A stretch of 64,000 nt of DNA from Brachionus koreanus (GCA_016987375.1 PJRA01000428.1:93339-157338); one strand, 5' to 3'. Positions 36,501 through 49,170 are shown, counted from the stretch's first letter. Notes: a model not told the origin generated them from the letters alone. Numbers and translations are program-made.

Positions 36501-38168
36501 TTTTTAGGTCAGTTCATAAAAAAGCATATAAATTAAGATTTAAGTTGTAAAGTAAATATAGCTTAAAATATTTCTTTAGAATTTCAAATGTTCAAAGAAT
36601 CAATCTCAATTTAAGTTCAAAAATATAAATTATACTAAAAGTCTTATGAAAAGGTTTACGCGAAGCAAAACTACTTCACTATCTAAAGTTAATAGAACCG
36701 ATCTTAAAATATGATATGAATACTTGAAAACCTAAAGACAAAAAATTTTTTGACCACACCCCCTCAAAGACACAAACAATAAGCAAAAAAGTTGCTTGTC
36801 TTAAAGAAAAAATTTCAATTTTCAATTAGACAAAACTTAATCCTTCAGAATCTACATAAAAAAATAGGGTCTAAACCAAAAAAACAAAAAAGTTTGGTCA
36901 AACAAATACCACCGGAAAAAACTTTTTATTTTGAGTTTTCAAGTATGCAGATTAATATTTTAAGATCGGCTCTATAAAATAAAATTTAGATAGTGCGGTA
37001 GTCTTAGATTTTTAACTAGATCAAAATTTTCTCATCATCGATTAATTAGTAAATAAAATATTTTTGTACGCAAATTTCTATATGAATATTTTTTTTATTG
37101 TATTAAAAATACTTATGTTCGCATGCGGATTTAGGTTTTAGACCATACTGAACTTTCCAAGACTCACAGATCTCTCATTTTTATTCAAAAATAAATAAAA
37201 CGTCAACTTTATTTATTTTTTAAGTATATTTTCTAGATTAGTTAAAGACTAATTATTTTTTGAACAATTGATTTGAAAAAATTCAAAAAAATTTTCTAAA
37301 TTTAGGACTTAAACTTAAATTTTGAAAATAAGTCTTTGTTAAAATACAATAGCTGAGTAAATTTTTTTTAATTAAATAAAAAGAATGAAAAATAAAAACA
37401 TATATTTTAAATTCAAAATTAATTTAATATTTTCAATTGATCCATTGTTTGAAAATAAATTTTTAGTGATATACTCATGATTTGGCAGATTTCGATATTC
37501 ACCGTCACATTGCTCGAAATTTGTAAAATAATCCTCTAGATGAATAAATTTTTCAGACGTATAATTACATGAGATAAGAAGTGGGTCTATTTTCGAAATT
37601 ATGAAAACAAAAATCAATGGTTGGACACATCTTAGCCAGCTCTTGAAAAAAATGCACTTTGCTAAAAAGGTGATCTTGTGTGCCGGGTGGAATTTTCAAG
37701 GGGTATTACACTTTGAGCCTGTTCCAGAGGGCGTGCTATAAATTCAGAATTTTATACTGAACATTTAGAGCAAAATGATGATTCCCTACAGAAAAATATT
37801 CTTCTTTGATCCGTTGTCTTGAAGAAAAAAAAAACAATGACAGAATTTGACTTTCGTGAAATTTGTAAATTTAAAAAAACGCAAAACTTTTTAATTTACC
37901 CTAATAAAAATAACAAATCGATCATATAAAATTAATTTAAGATTATCATAATTGAAGATTTACTTAAAATTTAATAAAATATAATAAGCAATAAATCCTT
38001 AGCTTTAAAATCACATATTTACTAAAATTAAATTCAAAACAATCAACAAACCAACCTTTTATTAATAATTAAATTAATTAAGCGTATTTTTTTTTTAATT
38101 TAATTTTTCTGTTTTCGGATTAAAATCATTTGAAAATTTAAAAATGTACATATTTCTATTAAAAATCT
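33582..38168. other. large intergenic region
   Basis: A/T-rich DNA without a supportable gene. Minus-strand frame 37372-37617 (SCNYTSEKFIHLEDYFTNF) has some non-random amino-acid content but no relative I can name. The G/C-richer stretch 37620-37750 next to it may be an old repeat. Confidence 0.45.
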
Positions 38169-39621
38169 TCAATATGCCGAGCCACTTAATGTATTGTTAA
38201 ATTGTTTTCTTCCAAAACTTGAATTTTCATTAATATTAGATCTAATTTGTTGCCACGATTGCTTATTGATTTTAAGAGCCATCTAATTGAGAAAAAAAAT
38301 TTCTAACTAATTTATACCCTAAAAGTAAGATTTTTACCTCTGCTATTTCAACCTTTCTTTCCCAAACTTTTAATTCTTTTTGTAAATTGTAAAGATAATC
38401 TTCGGCGTTTACATAGTCACTCACTTCTGGCACTTTATAATTTTCTAATTGACCTCTAAGTTTTTTATTTTTACTCTCTTCTTTAAAATGCTCTTTTTCA
38501 ACAGTATTTGTCTCAGTTTCTATATTCTTCAAGAGTTTTTCACGCGATTTAATATCATTTACTAAAGAATCATATTCTTTTAGACATAGACCAAGTTGCT
38601 TCTAAAAAAACTCAATATTAAACAATCTTGAATGTGTTTAAATAAGTTAACCTTTTTGAAATTTAGAGCCTGAGTAACAACTCCGACCATTTTTTTTAGC
38701 TTAATCATTTCAGTATTTTTTTCATCTATTTTGGCCATGTATTGCTTATTTTCAATTTTCAGTTGTCGAAAATCAACTTCGTGCAAAACTTCTCCCATTT
38801 CTTCTTTTTCTTTTAATTCGGCTTTAAGTTTTTGTTTTCTTTTGCGCATGCTTTCGTTCTTAAGCTTCAATTTATCTACCAAAGTATCCTTTTTTTTTTA
38901 ATTAATCATTTTTTTAAATTAAATTTTAAAACATGTTTACTCTTTCTTTCATTCGATCTTCAAAATACTTGATCAACTTTTCAGCAGCTATTTTCTTGTT
39001 CATTGGATTATAACCTGCTTTTAGGACATTACGTTCAAACTCATGCATTTCTATCTTAATTTCATTAATTCTTATATCTGCCTCTTCTAAAATAGCTTTA
39101 TAGCTATCCAAATTCTTTTCAGACTCTTCATTAGCTTTACGGCTGTCTTCCTTTAATTCTTCTATTTCTTTCGAAGCAATTTCACATTTTTGATCGGCTG
39201 TGAGTCGCATGCGAAAGTCACCCTGAATGCTCCTTGATTTTGATCGTTTTCGATAGCGGCCCCCTGTTTGTTGTTGTTGAGGCTGTTGTCCTCCCGATAA
39301 ATCATACATAGATCCTGAAGGAGTTGTAGTCAAGCTAGACGATGATGTTCCAGCGATAGTGGCTAAATAAAATGGCTCAATTTTTTTATGATATTTTTCT
39401 AGAATTTCATTTTCAATAGTTAGCATCTGAGTAGTTCGTCTTGGTTTATTTAAAATAACTATTAAAGATTGAAAACCAAAAATTCATTCCAAAGCTTACA
39501 ATAATCCATCTAGTTTAATCTGAATTTGTTCATCTGTTAAATCTTCCAAACGTTGATTGTGATGATCAGATGTTGATTCTTGACTAACTGAATGAGTGTC
39601 AAATCGATCAATTGATGCCAT
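38169..39621 (-). CDS. CFAP263: cilia- and flagella-associated protein 263 (CCDC113)
   Basis: Five to six short exons, ATG at 39621 (MASIDRFDTHS) and TGA at 38169-38171. CFAP263/CCDC113 is a coiled-coil axonemal and centriolar-satellite protein needed for motile cilia. The order of blocks matches the vertebrate protein: EILEKYHKKIEP, a basic RYRKRSKSRS insert, LTADQKCEIASKEIEELKED, EADIRINEIKIEMHEFE, KYFEDRMKER, KLKLKNESMRKRKQKL, EVLHEVDFRQLKIENKQYM, NKKLRGQLENYKVPEV, and VWERKVEIAE. The protein is almost entirely predicted coiled coil. A Gln/Gly/Ser-rich loop near residues 60-90 is lineage-specific. The first exon (to about 39500) is inferred from the frame. Confidence 0.87.
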
Positions 39622-40156
39622 TTTTGTTTAAATAATCTTATAAAAATTTAAGCACAAAAGATAGATCCTTCAATTTACTTTATTTTGCAATAAATTTTAA
39701 GTTTCTATATGAGGAGCATATAAAAGCTTTCTAAAATATTACCATAGAAACTAGGCCTTCACTTTAAAATTTTGATTATTTTCGTAGAGCTTCTATTTGA
39801 TCAATTCATCAATTTTTAAAGCTAAAAGAATTTAATAAAAGTTTATTAAAGCAATATTTCGTTTTGGTTCACATTACTAATAGTTTTTAAATGAGTTATT
39901 TTTTTCAAATTTTCAAAAATAAAGCACCGTTCATAAAAAGATTGAAATATAAATTGGTCCAAAACTTGTATTAATCCAGAAATGGTGAATTCATGTGGTT
40001 ATGATATAAAAATTGTTAAGGAAAAAAGTCTTTTGGACTTTAAGATTGGTCAAGATTTAAATTTTTTTAAACAAGCTTGTACCATCTCTTTAGTTGTGAA
40101 AAAAAAAACGAAGTGACTATTGACACATATTGTGTCAATAATATACATTTAAAAAA

Positions 40157-40203
40157 TCTCTTAATACTAAATATGTAAAAAAAAAATATTTAGTATTAAG
40201 AGA
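40157..40203. repeat. 18-bp perfect inverted repeat
   Basis: Left arm 40157-40174 (tctcttaatactaaatat) and right arm 40186-40203 are exact reverse complements around an 11-base A-rich loop. It may be a foldback remnant or a fortuitous A/T hairpin. Confidence 0.85.
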
Positions 40204-40689
40204 CTCTTCTACCTGTAAACTTGTGTAAAAAATACAGCTTTTTAAAACTTTTATTTTACCCTACTTTGAGTACTGCTCAACTCTTATTTTTCAAAAGAGG
40301 CAATAATCAAATTAAATAAGAGTTTTTATTTTTCGATATTTAAATTTGAAGCTACATTCAAGCTTTCTATTTTCAATAATAGAAATTCAATTTCTATCAA
40401 TTTTGTTATTTAATTTAATAATAATTATAATTTAATTTAAATAGGTAATTCATCCAGATTATCTAAACTTTAGTTATAATTTTTAACATCCAATTCTATA
40501 TTCTTCTGTTCTCTGTTATTTGGCCTATCTGGCCTATCATAATGAGAAAATAATCTTTTAGAATAGTTTTCAGATTGATTAATATTTGTCATATTAATCA
40601 AAACTATATTTTTTATACAATTTAAATAGATTAAGTTTTAATCAGTTTATTAGAACAATGGCACTAGCCTTTTGATTAGCTTTGAAATT

Positions 40690-40860
40690 GAAAAATTGAA
40701 TTATTTTATTTATATAAATATTTTTTTTAAATTGAATTTGTATGATTAAATGAAAAAGAGGAAAAAAACGATAGGAACAGTTTTGCCTAGGCTTATAGTT
40801 TAGCTGCTTGTTGTTAATTTTCTACGCCTCTCAAAATGAATTTGCTTTTTGTTTCTGACT
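40690..40860 (-). repeat. dispersed repeat, copy 2
   Basis: The minus strand carries the 21-base block (40791-40811) also found at 14487-14507 on the plus strand, with weaker similarity continuing on both sides. Confidence 0.5.
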
Positions 40861-41516
40861 CTTAATACATAGGATTAAATTAATTCTTTCAAATTATTTT
40901 AAAACTGACCGATTAATGAAGAAAATTTTTTAAATATTAGAGTTTTATCAATACTTTTGAATAAAAATTTAAATTAAAAAAACAATTTTATTGTAGACAG
41001 ATAATTTAAATTATCTAAATATATACTTGATTGTTTATCTATTTTTTCTTTTGTTAAAAAATTTCAATTTTACTAAGGAAAATAGGGGTCAGCCCTTTTA
41101 ATTTGAGGTCAGTAAAACAAAGGTTGACTATGAACTTTTTTGTTAATTCCTAAAAGACAAGTGGAAAAAAGAAAATTTTTTCAAATATATTAACTTGAAA
41201 GAAAATAATTAATTTAGATTTCATTGAGGTCTAAAAAACATAGGGTCAAAAAAAACGAGTCGATTGAGTATTTAGAACGTCCCAACAAGCTATTTTATTA
41301 AATAGAAAATTATAAAATTGAAAATTCTCTGAAAATAATCATAACTTTCAATTAGTTCTAATCATTAAGCATAGCAAATAATAAAAGTTTAAGTCACTTG
41401 TAAGGGAATACAAAAATCTCTAAGTAGAATTCATTATTCTTACTATCAGCAATTAAATATTATGATAAATAAATTTTATTTATATTATGAATCATTTTAG
41501 AAAAAAAAATTTATTC

Positions 41517-42680
41517 TTAGCTTTCTTCGTCAGGTTGAATTTCATCTGATCGCTTAAAATAATAATATATTAATTTAGGAAATTAAATGTTTAATTTTAG
41601 ATTATACATTTAGTGAAATAACGTATTCTTCTTTGGGTTCTATTATTCCACCTTTGGCTCTTTGTTTCTCAAACAAATTTCTCATATGTTCCTGTAACTT
41701 TCGTATTTTGGAAGATATGATTATTTTATCATTTGCCTCTTCAATTTGGCTCGATAAAACAGAATATTTGTTTAATTCTTGTATTTGTTTGCTTGTTATT
41801 TCTTGACGACATTCAGGACAACCAACAGTTCGATAGAGCCACTTTATTTTGTGAAATTTTGCTTCTTGTTTCTCTTTTTCAATATCGCTTAAGGCATAAC
41901 TCAAATAGGTTTTAAGACAGGAATTATGAAAATAGTGATAGCAATTAAGATGAGCTACATTGTCACTTTTCTCAAAATATGACAAACAAATCGAACATTT
42001 GCAATTTTTGGGAACATTCTGATATGTAGTCAAAAAATCTTTGATTTCCTTTAAAAGCAATTTTAGTTTTTTTTTCAAATGGAAAAATCTAAGTTATTCG
42101 TGAACCTGTATGATTTCGTAAAGCATATATTCTCCAATATTTCTATTTGCAGTATCAATTATTTTTGATTTAATTCTTTTTAGTTGAATTATTAGTAGAA
42201 ATAATAATAATAGATAATATTCTACGGTCAAGTTTAGTTAAGCTTAACTAAACTGACAAAGCAGGAAGACTAACGTAATCCGGCTGTAGAAATGATCAAA
42301 AAATTTTAAAGCATTACATTTCTAAATCATGATCAAGAACTCCTTTGACATTTTTGAATTCAAATATTGGAATTTCTGACGGATACTTTTGGGAAACAAA
42401 TAGAAAAAAAAATAAAAAAAAAAATAATTTTTTTAAAATACTTTGTTTTACATTTTTAGAGAGCTTAATTATTAAGCACAAGATGATATTTTTCTTATTT
42501 TCTTCTTCGTTTTCTGATAGAGTAGGATAAACTGATAGTTCAATACAACGTGGTTCACTTTGTTGAAATTGAGACTGAATTAAAATAAGATAAATTGATT
42601 TATAATTTTTACCTTTTTAAATCAATCATTTGAATGTCATTTAGATAAATAGATTGCAATATTTCTATCTCCTCTTCCAT
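41517..42680 (-). CDS. RNF25: E3 ubiquitin ligase RNF25 (RWD plus RING)
   Basis: About six exons. RNF25 is an E3 ligase with an N-terminal RWD domain and a long-spaced RING, implicated in ubiquitination of stalled or damaged ribosomes. Exon 1 (42680 to about 42616) gives EEEIEILQSIYLNDI, the RWD start. Later exons give RCIELSVYP, then YPSEIPIFEFKNVKGV with the RWD YPxxxP turn. The RING begins CKCSICLSYF, continues NCYHYFHNSCL and closes CPECR, followed by the conserved RAKGGIIEP element found after the RING in human RNF25. A last small exon adds SDEIQPDEES. The protein is shorter than human RNF25, lacking its long Pro-rich tail. The gene is divergent from PRCP. Confidence 0.87.
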
Positions 42681-42841
42681 TTTTTAGAAGCTTAAAAATA
42701 ACGAAAAATAAGAAAAAATTTTTTAAAACATTATGTATGAATTTTTTTATTTTATTTATCACTTCTAAATTTTTCAATGCAGTTTTAAGCTAACTTTAAA
42801 ACAATATTAACAAATTTAGTTAACAAAATTTGATAGTGAGA
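42681..42841. promoter_or_regulatory. compact bidirectional promoter region
   Basis: Only 161 bp separate the ATGs of RNF25 (-) and PRCP (+), so both promoters and 5' UTRs must share it. An acceptor-like tttttaag precedes the RNF25 ATG on the minus strand. No specific motif is assigned. Confidence 0.5.
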
Positions 42842-44497
42842 ATGTTAAAGAATATTTTCAATTTTAATTTTTTGTCTATTGTGCTATCAGTTTTAAGTTT
42901 AAACGAAGCACTCCTATTGAGAAAAAGTCTTAAAGTTTCAAAATCAAATCTGAAGTCTCTTTCAAAATTTTCAGGAAATTGTAGAAATTTCAGTTTTATT
43001 AGCCAAATTGTAATTAATTTGTTTAAAATTTAAAAAAAAAAAATTAAATTAATATTTCAATTCAAAGATCGATCATTTCAATTTCAACCCTTCAAATGAT
43101 AAAAAATTTCAACAAAGATATATAATTTCCGATAGATATGCTACTATCAATAGTCCAATTTTTTTCTATACTGGAAATGAAGGAGATATTCAGTTATTTT
43201 GTGAAAATACAGTATTTCAAACAAGATTTTTATTTCATAAATTTTCATAAAATTTAAGGGTTTTATATGGGAAATAGCCCCAAAATTTGATGCTGTTGTC
43301 GTATTTGCTGAACACAGATATTATGGATCATCTTTGCCGTTTGGTAATGAATCATTTACTAGTCCTAATATCGACTTCTTAACTTCAGAGCAAGCACTAG
43401 CAGACTATGCTTACTTGATAAAATACTTAAAATACAATGATCTACGATTAAAAAATAGTCCTGTTATAGCTTTTGGTGGAAGCTATGGCGGTATGTTGGC
43501 AGCTTGGTTTAGAATGAAATATCCTAATTTAATCACAGGAGCAATAGCTGCTTCGGCACCAATATGGCAATTTTCAACCGATTGTGATGCATTTCAATCA
43601 GTTGTTACTTTTTCATTTAAAAAATCTAAATCAGATTGTCCTGATGCTATACGATTTTCTTGGGATGTTTTTAATCAATACGGAAAATCTGATGAAGGAT
43701 TAGCCAAACTTGGAGAAGTTTTTCAACTATGTAAGCCATTAAAAAATTCCACACAATTAAAAGATTGGATAGCAGATATCTATGGAAATACAGCAATGGT
43801 AAACTATCCTTATGGAACTAATTTTCTTGCACCGCTTCCACCATGGCCAGTGAGAGTCATGTGCAATAACATTACCAAATCTTTCAATAAATCAGATTCT
43901 TTGTCTGTTCTCAGATCAATTTACAACGGAATTAATGTATTTTTGAATTATACTGGGAATGTGAATTGCTTCGATGTAGATTCCGACACTCCATCAGATA
44001 TAAATATGATTTCATGGACTTATCAAACTTGTACTGAATTTGTATTTCCAATGTGTTCCAATGGAATAGAGGACATGTTTGAAAAACAGGATTGGGACCC
44101 ACTAGCATATAATAAAGATTGCTATGATCAATTTAAGACTATGCCGAGGGAAGAATGGCCTATCATCAATTACGGAGGAAACTCTCATGATATAAGATTC
44201 CACAGTAATATATTATTTTCGAATGGAAATTTGGACCCATGGTCGGCAGGCGGAGTTTTAAATGATGTCAATGAAAAGCTAAAAGCTGTAATAATTGAAA
44301 ACGGTGCACATCATTTAGGTATTATTTTTTTTAAAGTTTTTTAAAAACCAAAATTCTAAAATTCTATTAATTTTGATTTAGATCTGAGAGAATCAAATGA
44401 AAAAGATCCAGATTCTGTTATATTTGCTCGTCTTAAAGAAATAGAAGCTATAAATACTTGGATTCAAGATCATCTTAAATTTTTGCGTATAGACTAA
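42842..44497 (+). CDS. PRCP: lysosomal Pro-X carboxypeptidase (S28 serine peptidase)
   Basis: Four exons: 42842-43009, 43068 to about 43210, about 43260-44317, and about 44383-44497. PRCP removes C-terminal residues after proline, for example from angiotensins. The N-terminal hydrophobic stretch (FLSIVLSVLSL) is a signal peptide. Family blocks: IDHFNFNPSN, FFYTGNEGDI, VVFAEHRYYG, FLTSEQALADYA, the nucleophile Ser in FGGSYGGMLAAWFRMKYP, then SAPIWQF, MVNYPYGTNFL, NGNLDPWSAGG (catalytic Asp) and NGAHHLDLR (catalytic His). All three catalytic residues are present, as are several N-glycosylation sites. The start was taken at the ATG giving MLKNIF, because the in-frame triplet upstream is not ATG. 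It is intact. Confidence 0.92.
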
Positions 44498-45994
44498 ATT
44501 TTTAAAATATAGATATTAATTGATAATTGTTATTAATAGACTGTTTAAGTTTATCATTAATAAAATTTTTCAAAATTAAATTCTAAACAATAAATTTTTA
44601 GTTTGAATGTTTCAAACAATTTAAATAATTATCTTTAAGATCAATATAAATCCAATTGTAAACATATTTATTTCCGTCTTTCGAATAATTAAAAAGAAAA
44701 TATAGATTTAAAAACAATAAAATTAATAAAATCAATTTTTTTATTTAAAAATTAAAGAAAAGGTTATCTTATCTATATACATTTTTTTAGACTAGATGAC
44801 CCAATTTAAGATTAAATACTGAATCAAAATTCGCTTATGACTCTATTTAAATTATTTTTCTTGTATATTTTTGAACTTATAAACATATTTTTTTATTAAG
44901 CTATTGAATTTTTATTGTTTTAAGTTGAATTTGTATATCAGATTATCAATAAAATTCCAAATAAACTCTTATTGAAAAAAAAACTTAATTCTTTCACTTT
45001 TATTATTTGCTTGGATCGCTTTATATCATGAGAACTGAAAAGAAACTTGTAAATAATATAAAATTTTTTCCTTGTATTAAAAATGAATACGTAGAAAAAA
45101 AACTTATAAAATTGATATTTTGTCGCCAACCAAAAAATATCAACTAATTAATATTGTATTAACACCTATCTAATCTTTAAAAGTATTTGAAAAAAAAATT
45201 CATTAGTAAGTAATTAGTCTCAAAGAATAAATCCACGAAATTTCACTTGACTCATATTTCTTTGCTTTTTGGATTATAGTATCAGAAATCGAGTAATTGA
45301 TTTATGTCAATAGTATAAATAGAAAATAAATTTTACCTTAAATAAAGCTAAATAATACATGCATTATTTCTTAGAAAAAATATTAACTCTGAGAAAATTT
45401 GGTAGAAAAAAACAGAACAAAACGCTAAAAGTTTATAATTAAGTTCAAAAGCTTTATAGACTATTGAATTATTAAGAACATATTGATAAAGCTTTACAAA
45501 TATAGCGATAAGTTTCGACCGTTTTCAAAACCAGCAACACCAACTTTTGTCGCTCCAGTGCTTGTTACTTGAAAATTCATTCTTTATTTGATGCTAAAAT
45601 TTAGAGATAAGTAAAAATATATTAAATTTGGAGAAAATATTTCTAGTTAAAATTTATGTTTAAAGGAAAAATCAAATTTTTTTTTCTCAATTTGGTGGGA
45701 TTGATTTTTATAATTTATCTATTTTCCTCAATAAATTTTTTGAATTTAAATCTAATAAAATTAATTTTGCTGACAAAAGTTTTTCTACCTAATTATAAAG
45801 AAAAATATAATTCTTCAAATATTCGTATTAATTTTTTATTATAAATTTAACAAAAATAACCAAATAGTAAAACAACCACGTATATTTGATATTTTATTTT
45901 TTTCAAGATAACTTTTTTAATTTTATGCAAGAATTTAAAGAAAAACTTAAGTTTTAGATCAATTTTCTAATGTTATTGTAGATAGGGTTTAATA
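44498..45994. other. intergenic A/T-rich DNA
   Basis: Contains the PRCP 3' UTR and the upstream region of GALNT. Small open frames at 44938-45129 (-) and 45656-45844 (+) are low-complexity Phe/Leu/Ile-rich and unsupported. Confidence 0.5.
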
Positions 45995-47866
45995 ATGTAT
46001 TATTATAGGATATATCGACGCAGACACTACATTTACTTTGCAGCTATCATTTTTGGACTCATTTTTCTATTAAATTTAAAAAAAAACGAACGTTCGCATC
46101 ATCAAAAGAATAGACAAAATTTAAAACGAAATTCAGATGAATTAATAGACATTAATAGTTATGTAGAACCTGAACCTTGCAATGGATGTCCAGGAGAAAA
46201 TGGAAGAGCAGTCTATTTATCGGTAAAAATTATTTATTTCTAATGATTTTAAGAGCTTGTTTAATTATTGTTTAGGCTGAGGAGTCCAAAAATTTAGATG
46301 CTATATACAAAAAAGAATTTTTTAATCTGGTGGCAAGTGACAAAATATCTTTATGGCGTAGTATTCCCGATACACGAGAATCTGGATGTTTATCAATAGA
46401 ATATCCAAAAGATTTGCCAACAGCCAGCGTAATCCTCATTTTTAAAAATGAAAGATGGTCTCCTGTTTTAAGAAGTGTTTACAGTATTATTCATCGCTCA
46501 CCAAGACATCTGCTCAAAGAAGTTATTTTAGTCGATGATCAATCTGATCTTGAAGAGTTAAAAAAACCTTTAGAGGACTATTGCCGGGAACACTTTGGAA
46601 CAATTGTTAAAATTTTTCGTACACCAAAACGTCTAGGCTTGATTGCGGCAAAAAATTTTGGTGGCCGTCGTGCAACTGGCGATGTAATTGTATTTCTGGA
46701 TGCTCATATTGAAGCAAATGTAGGCTGGCTCGAGCCGATTCTGGCTCGCATCAAGGAAAAAAGAAGTGCTATTCTTTGTCCAACCATAGATAATATTGAT
46801 GATAAAACAATGGCTTACCACGGAAGCGGAGGGGCTGGTTATGGAATTTTTACATGGTCTCTTTTTTTTACTTGGGGAAGTATACCAGACCGTGTTAATC
46901 GAAAAAGAAAATCTCATCTAGATCCTTATCCATCACCTACAATGGCAGGAGGACTTTTAGCCGCAGATAGGAAATATTTTTTTGAAATTGGAGGATACGA
47001 TGACGATATGGAGGTTTGGGGTGGTGAAAATCTTGAACTATCATTTCGAGTAAAGCTAAAATATTTACTTTTTTTTTTAATTTATAAAATTGGTGTATTT
47101 TTAGACATGGATGTGTGGCGGATCTTTAGAGTTTGTTCCTTGTAGTCATGTGGGCCATATTTTTAGGCCAGGCCATCCTTACAATATGACTGGCGAAAAA
47201 GGAAAAGGAGATGTTCATGGAAGAAATAGTATGAGACTAGCAGAAGTTTGGATGGATGACTATAAGCGCCTTTATTATATGCATAGACGAGATTTAATAG
47301 TATTGATTTAAATTTATTGAATGAATTTTATTAAATTAGATTAAAATTTTTAGGGAAAAGATTTTGGCGATGTTTCATCCAGAAAAGAGATAAGAGTAAA
47401 TTTGAAATGCAATAATTTCAAATGGTTTTTGGATAATGTTTATCCAGAAAAATTTATTTTGGACGAAAATGTTCAAGCATATGGCGAGGTTCGTAATCCA
47501 AGCACATCATTTTGTCTCGACACACTGGGAAAAGATGAAAAAAGGTCAATTGAATTAGGAGTTTTTTTTTGCCAAGGAGGAACTTCAGCAAATCAAGTTT
47601 TTTCATTGAGTAACGTTGGTGAGTTAAGACGTGAAGAGGTTTGTTGTGTTGGACAAAACAGGATCGGATCAGTTATTAGACTTGTTCACTGTACTGGTAG
47701 TCCAAATCAAAAATGGACTCATGATCGAAAGAGTGGTTCTATTATTCATGTTGATTCAGGTTTGTGCTTAGATGTTACAGATATCAAAAACGGAGAACTT
47801 GCCAAGTTAGACCAATGCAATAAAAATAGACCTGGCCAAATTTGGGAATTCAAAAATTATAGCTAA
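45995..47866 (+). CDS. polypeptide N-acetylgalactosaminyltransferase (GT27 plus ricin-B lectin)
   Basis: Four exons: about 45995-46222, about 46276-47052, about 47105-47299 and about 47354-47866. A type II Golgi enzyme that starts mucin-type O-glycosylation by moving GalNAc from UDP-GalNAc to Ser/Thr. It has a short basic tail, then a signal anchor ([15 protein letters not shown]) and a stem. The catalytic domain shows [36 protein letters not shown], the metal-binding FLDAHIE (DxH), [12 protein letters not shown], the [12 protein letters not shown] acceptor motif, and CSHVGHIFR. The final exon is a ricin-type lectin domain with QW-like repeats (CLDTLG, NQKWTH, GQIWEF). The Cys usually after DxH is Ile. 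The exact GALNT paralogue is unclear. Confidence 0.9.
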
Positions 47867-48193
47867 TTTGTTATTTGTTAATTTTTTATACTAATTAAAT
47901 TTTAAAATAATAAATTTATTTAATAATTTCTGAATACAAGTATTTAAAAATTATGGATATTTTTCCAAAAAGCAAGATTTTTTAGGTATGTTGGAAATTT
48001 TTCGGAACTTTTTTCCTAATGCGTCAATTAACAAAATTCTAATTCTATCAAAATTCCCAAGTATAATCTAAATAAATTAAAAGAAAAATTTTTATAATTA
48101 TTTATTTTGAATAAATAAAACCCAAATTATTTATTAAAATTTATAGTCAACATGTATCTTGGTTTACTTAAAAACAATAAATTTCATAATTTT
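47867..48193. other. convergent intergenic region
   Basis: About 330 bp of A/T-rich DNA between the 3' ends of GALNT (+) and CHCHD2/10 (-); only 3' UTRs expected. Confidence 0.5.
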
Positions 48194-48616
48194 TTATAAT
48201 CCATATCTCATTTTACAGTCCTTCAAAGCATCGTTGAATCCTTGACACATTGAAATATCGGAGGACTGTTGAGTGCATTCTAAAAATGATTGTAATTGTT
48301 GGAAACAAGGATTTTGATTATATTGATTTGGGGCTTGTTGCTGAACTGGTTGAACTGGCTGTTGTTGTTGCTGTTGCTGTGGTTCATTTGATCCACCACT
48401 AAAAGCTCCTGTAATTGCGGCTCCTACTGTATGTCCTACAGCACTTCCAACAGCAACACCACCAGCTGTAGCAGCCATTTGCGCAAATAAACCTGGTTGC
48501 TTTTGTGCTGGTTGGGCATAGACCGGCTGCGGAGGATGAGCTGCAGGAGCTGCTTGGGGTAAATTTCGACTTGGGGTCGGAGAACTTCTTGTTGATGCGG
48601 ATGATCTTCTTGGCAT
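48194..48616 (-). CDS. CHCHD2/CHCHD10-like mitochondrial twin-CX9C protein
   Basis: A single-exon frame of 140 residues, the usual family length. CHCHD2/10 are intermembrane-space proteins linked to MICOS and to stress-responsive transcription. The N-terminus is basic, Ser/Pro/Ala-rich (MPRRSSASTRSS), resembling a mitochondrial signal. A hydrophobic glycine-rich helix follows (AATAGGVAVGSAVGHTVG), nearly identical to the family consensus. Then comes a Gln-rich linker, then the CHCH domain with two CX9C motifs: CFQQLQSFLEC and CQGFNDALKDC. All four cysteines are present. Vertebrate CHCHD2 and CHCHD10 are a later duplication, so this is probably the ancestor of both. The poly-Gln tract is a low-complexity expansion. 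An acceptor-like gactag lies just before the ATG. Confidence 0.9.
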   Translation of the reverse strand: MPRRSSASTRSSPTPSRNLPQAAPAAHPPQPVYAQPAQKQPGLFAQMAATAGGVAVGSAVGHTVGAAITGAFSGGSNEPQQQQQQQPVQPVQQQAPNQYNQNPCFQQLQSFLECTQQSSDISMCQGFNDALKDCKMRYGL

Positions 48617-49170
48617 TTTCTAGTCAAATAACCTCTTGTCTAATTACTGAAAATATTCAAATGCTTAGTTTTATTTATATAAAAATAGAAAAAAAAAAGT
48701 TGAAGAAAAATCTAGATGATTGCATAATATAATAATAGTGCAATATTTCAACACGAAACATTTAATATATTAACAAAAATTAGAAAATTATTTTTTAAAC
48801 TAGAAAAAAGACTAAGATGATAAGAATTTAGAATCACTTGGTCTATTGAAAAATTGAACTTAATTTTTTAGGAAAAATTTCAAAATTTATTAAAATACTC
48901 AAAATAATATTTTTTAATAAATAAAATATTTTTAATTTTCTAAAAAATTAAAATTAAATAAAAGCAAAAATAAATTGACTTAAGCATAGAATAAATATTA
49001 AGTTTATTTTGACTTATTGCTTCTTAATACGTAGATATTTTTTGAAATTAGCTTACTTTAACTTTTCAAAAATATTAGCACAAAAACTTAGCTAAATTTT
49101 GACAATGAAAATAAATATGAAGAATGAATATAAATAATTTCAAGTTTTTAAATATTAATAATAAATTAAA
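48617..49170. promoter_or_regulatory. divergent intergenic region between CHCHD2/10 and MED10
   Basis: 554 bp of A/T-rich DNA between two ATGs facing away from each other; it must hold both promoters. No motif recognised. Confidence 0.45.

Larger units (their letters stand above)
39622..41516. other. intergenic region with hairpin and dispersed repeat
   Basis: No gene is visible. It holds the hairpin at 40157-40203 and the second copy of the dispersed repeat (40690-40860). The remainder is A/T-rich DNA. Confidence 0.5.

Noticed and set aside
37372..37617. Minus-strand 81-residue frame with a hydrophobic C-terminus
   Set aside because: Some non-random composition but no family, splice partners or start context; left as unannotated.
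37620..37750. Possible tRNA or structured RNA in a G/C-richer patch
   Set aside because: No cloverleaf, no A- and B-box pair, and no 3' terminator-like T run in the right place.
44938..45844. Two Phe/Ile/Leu-rich open frames between PRCP and GALNT
   Set aside because: Typical of A/T-rich DNA read as protein.
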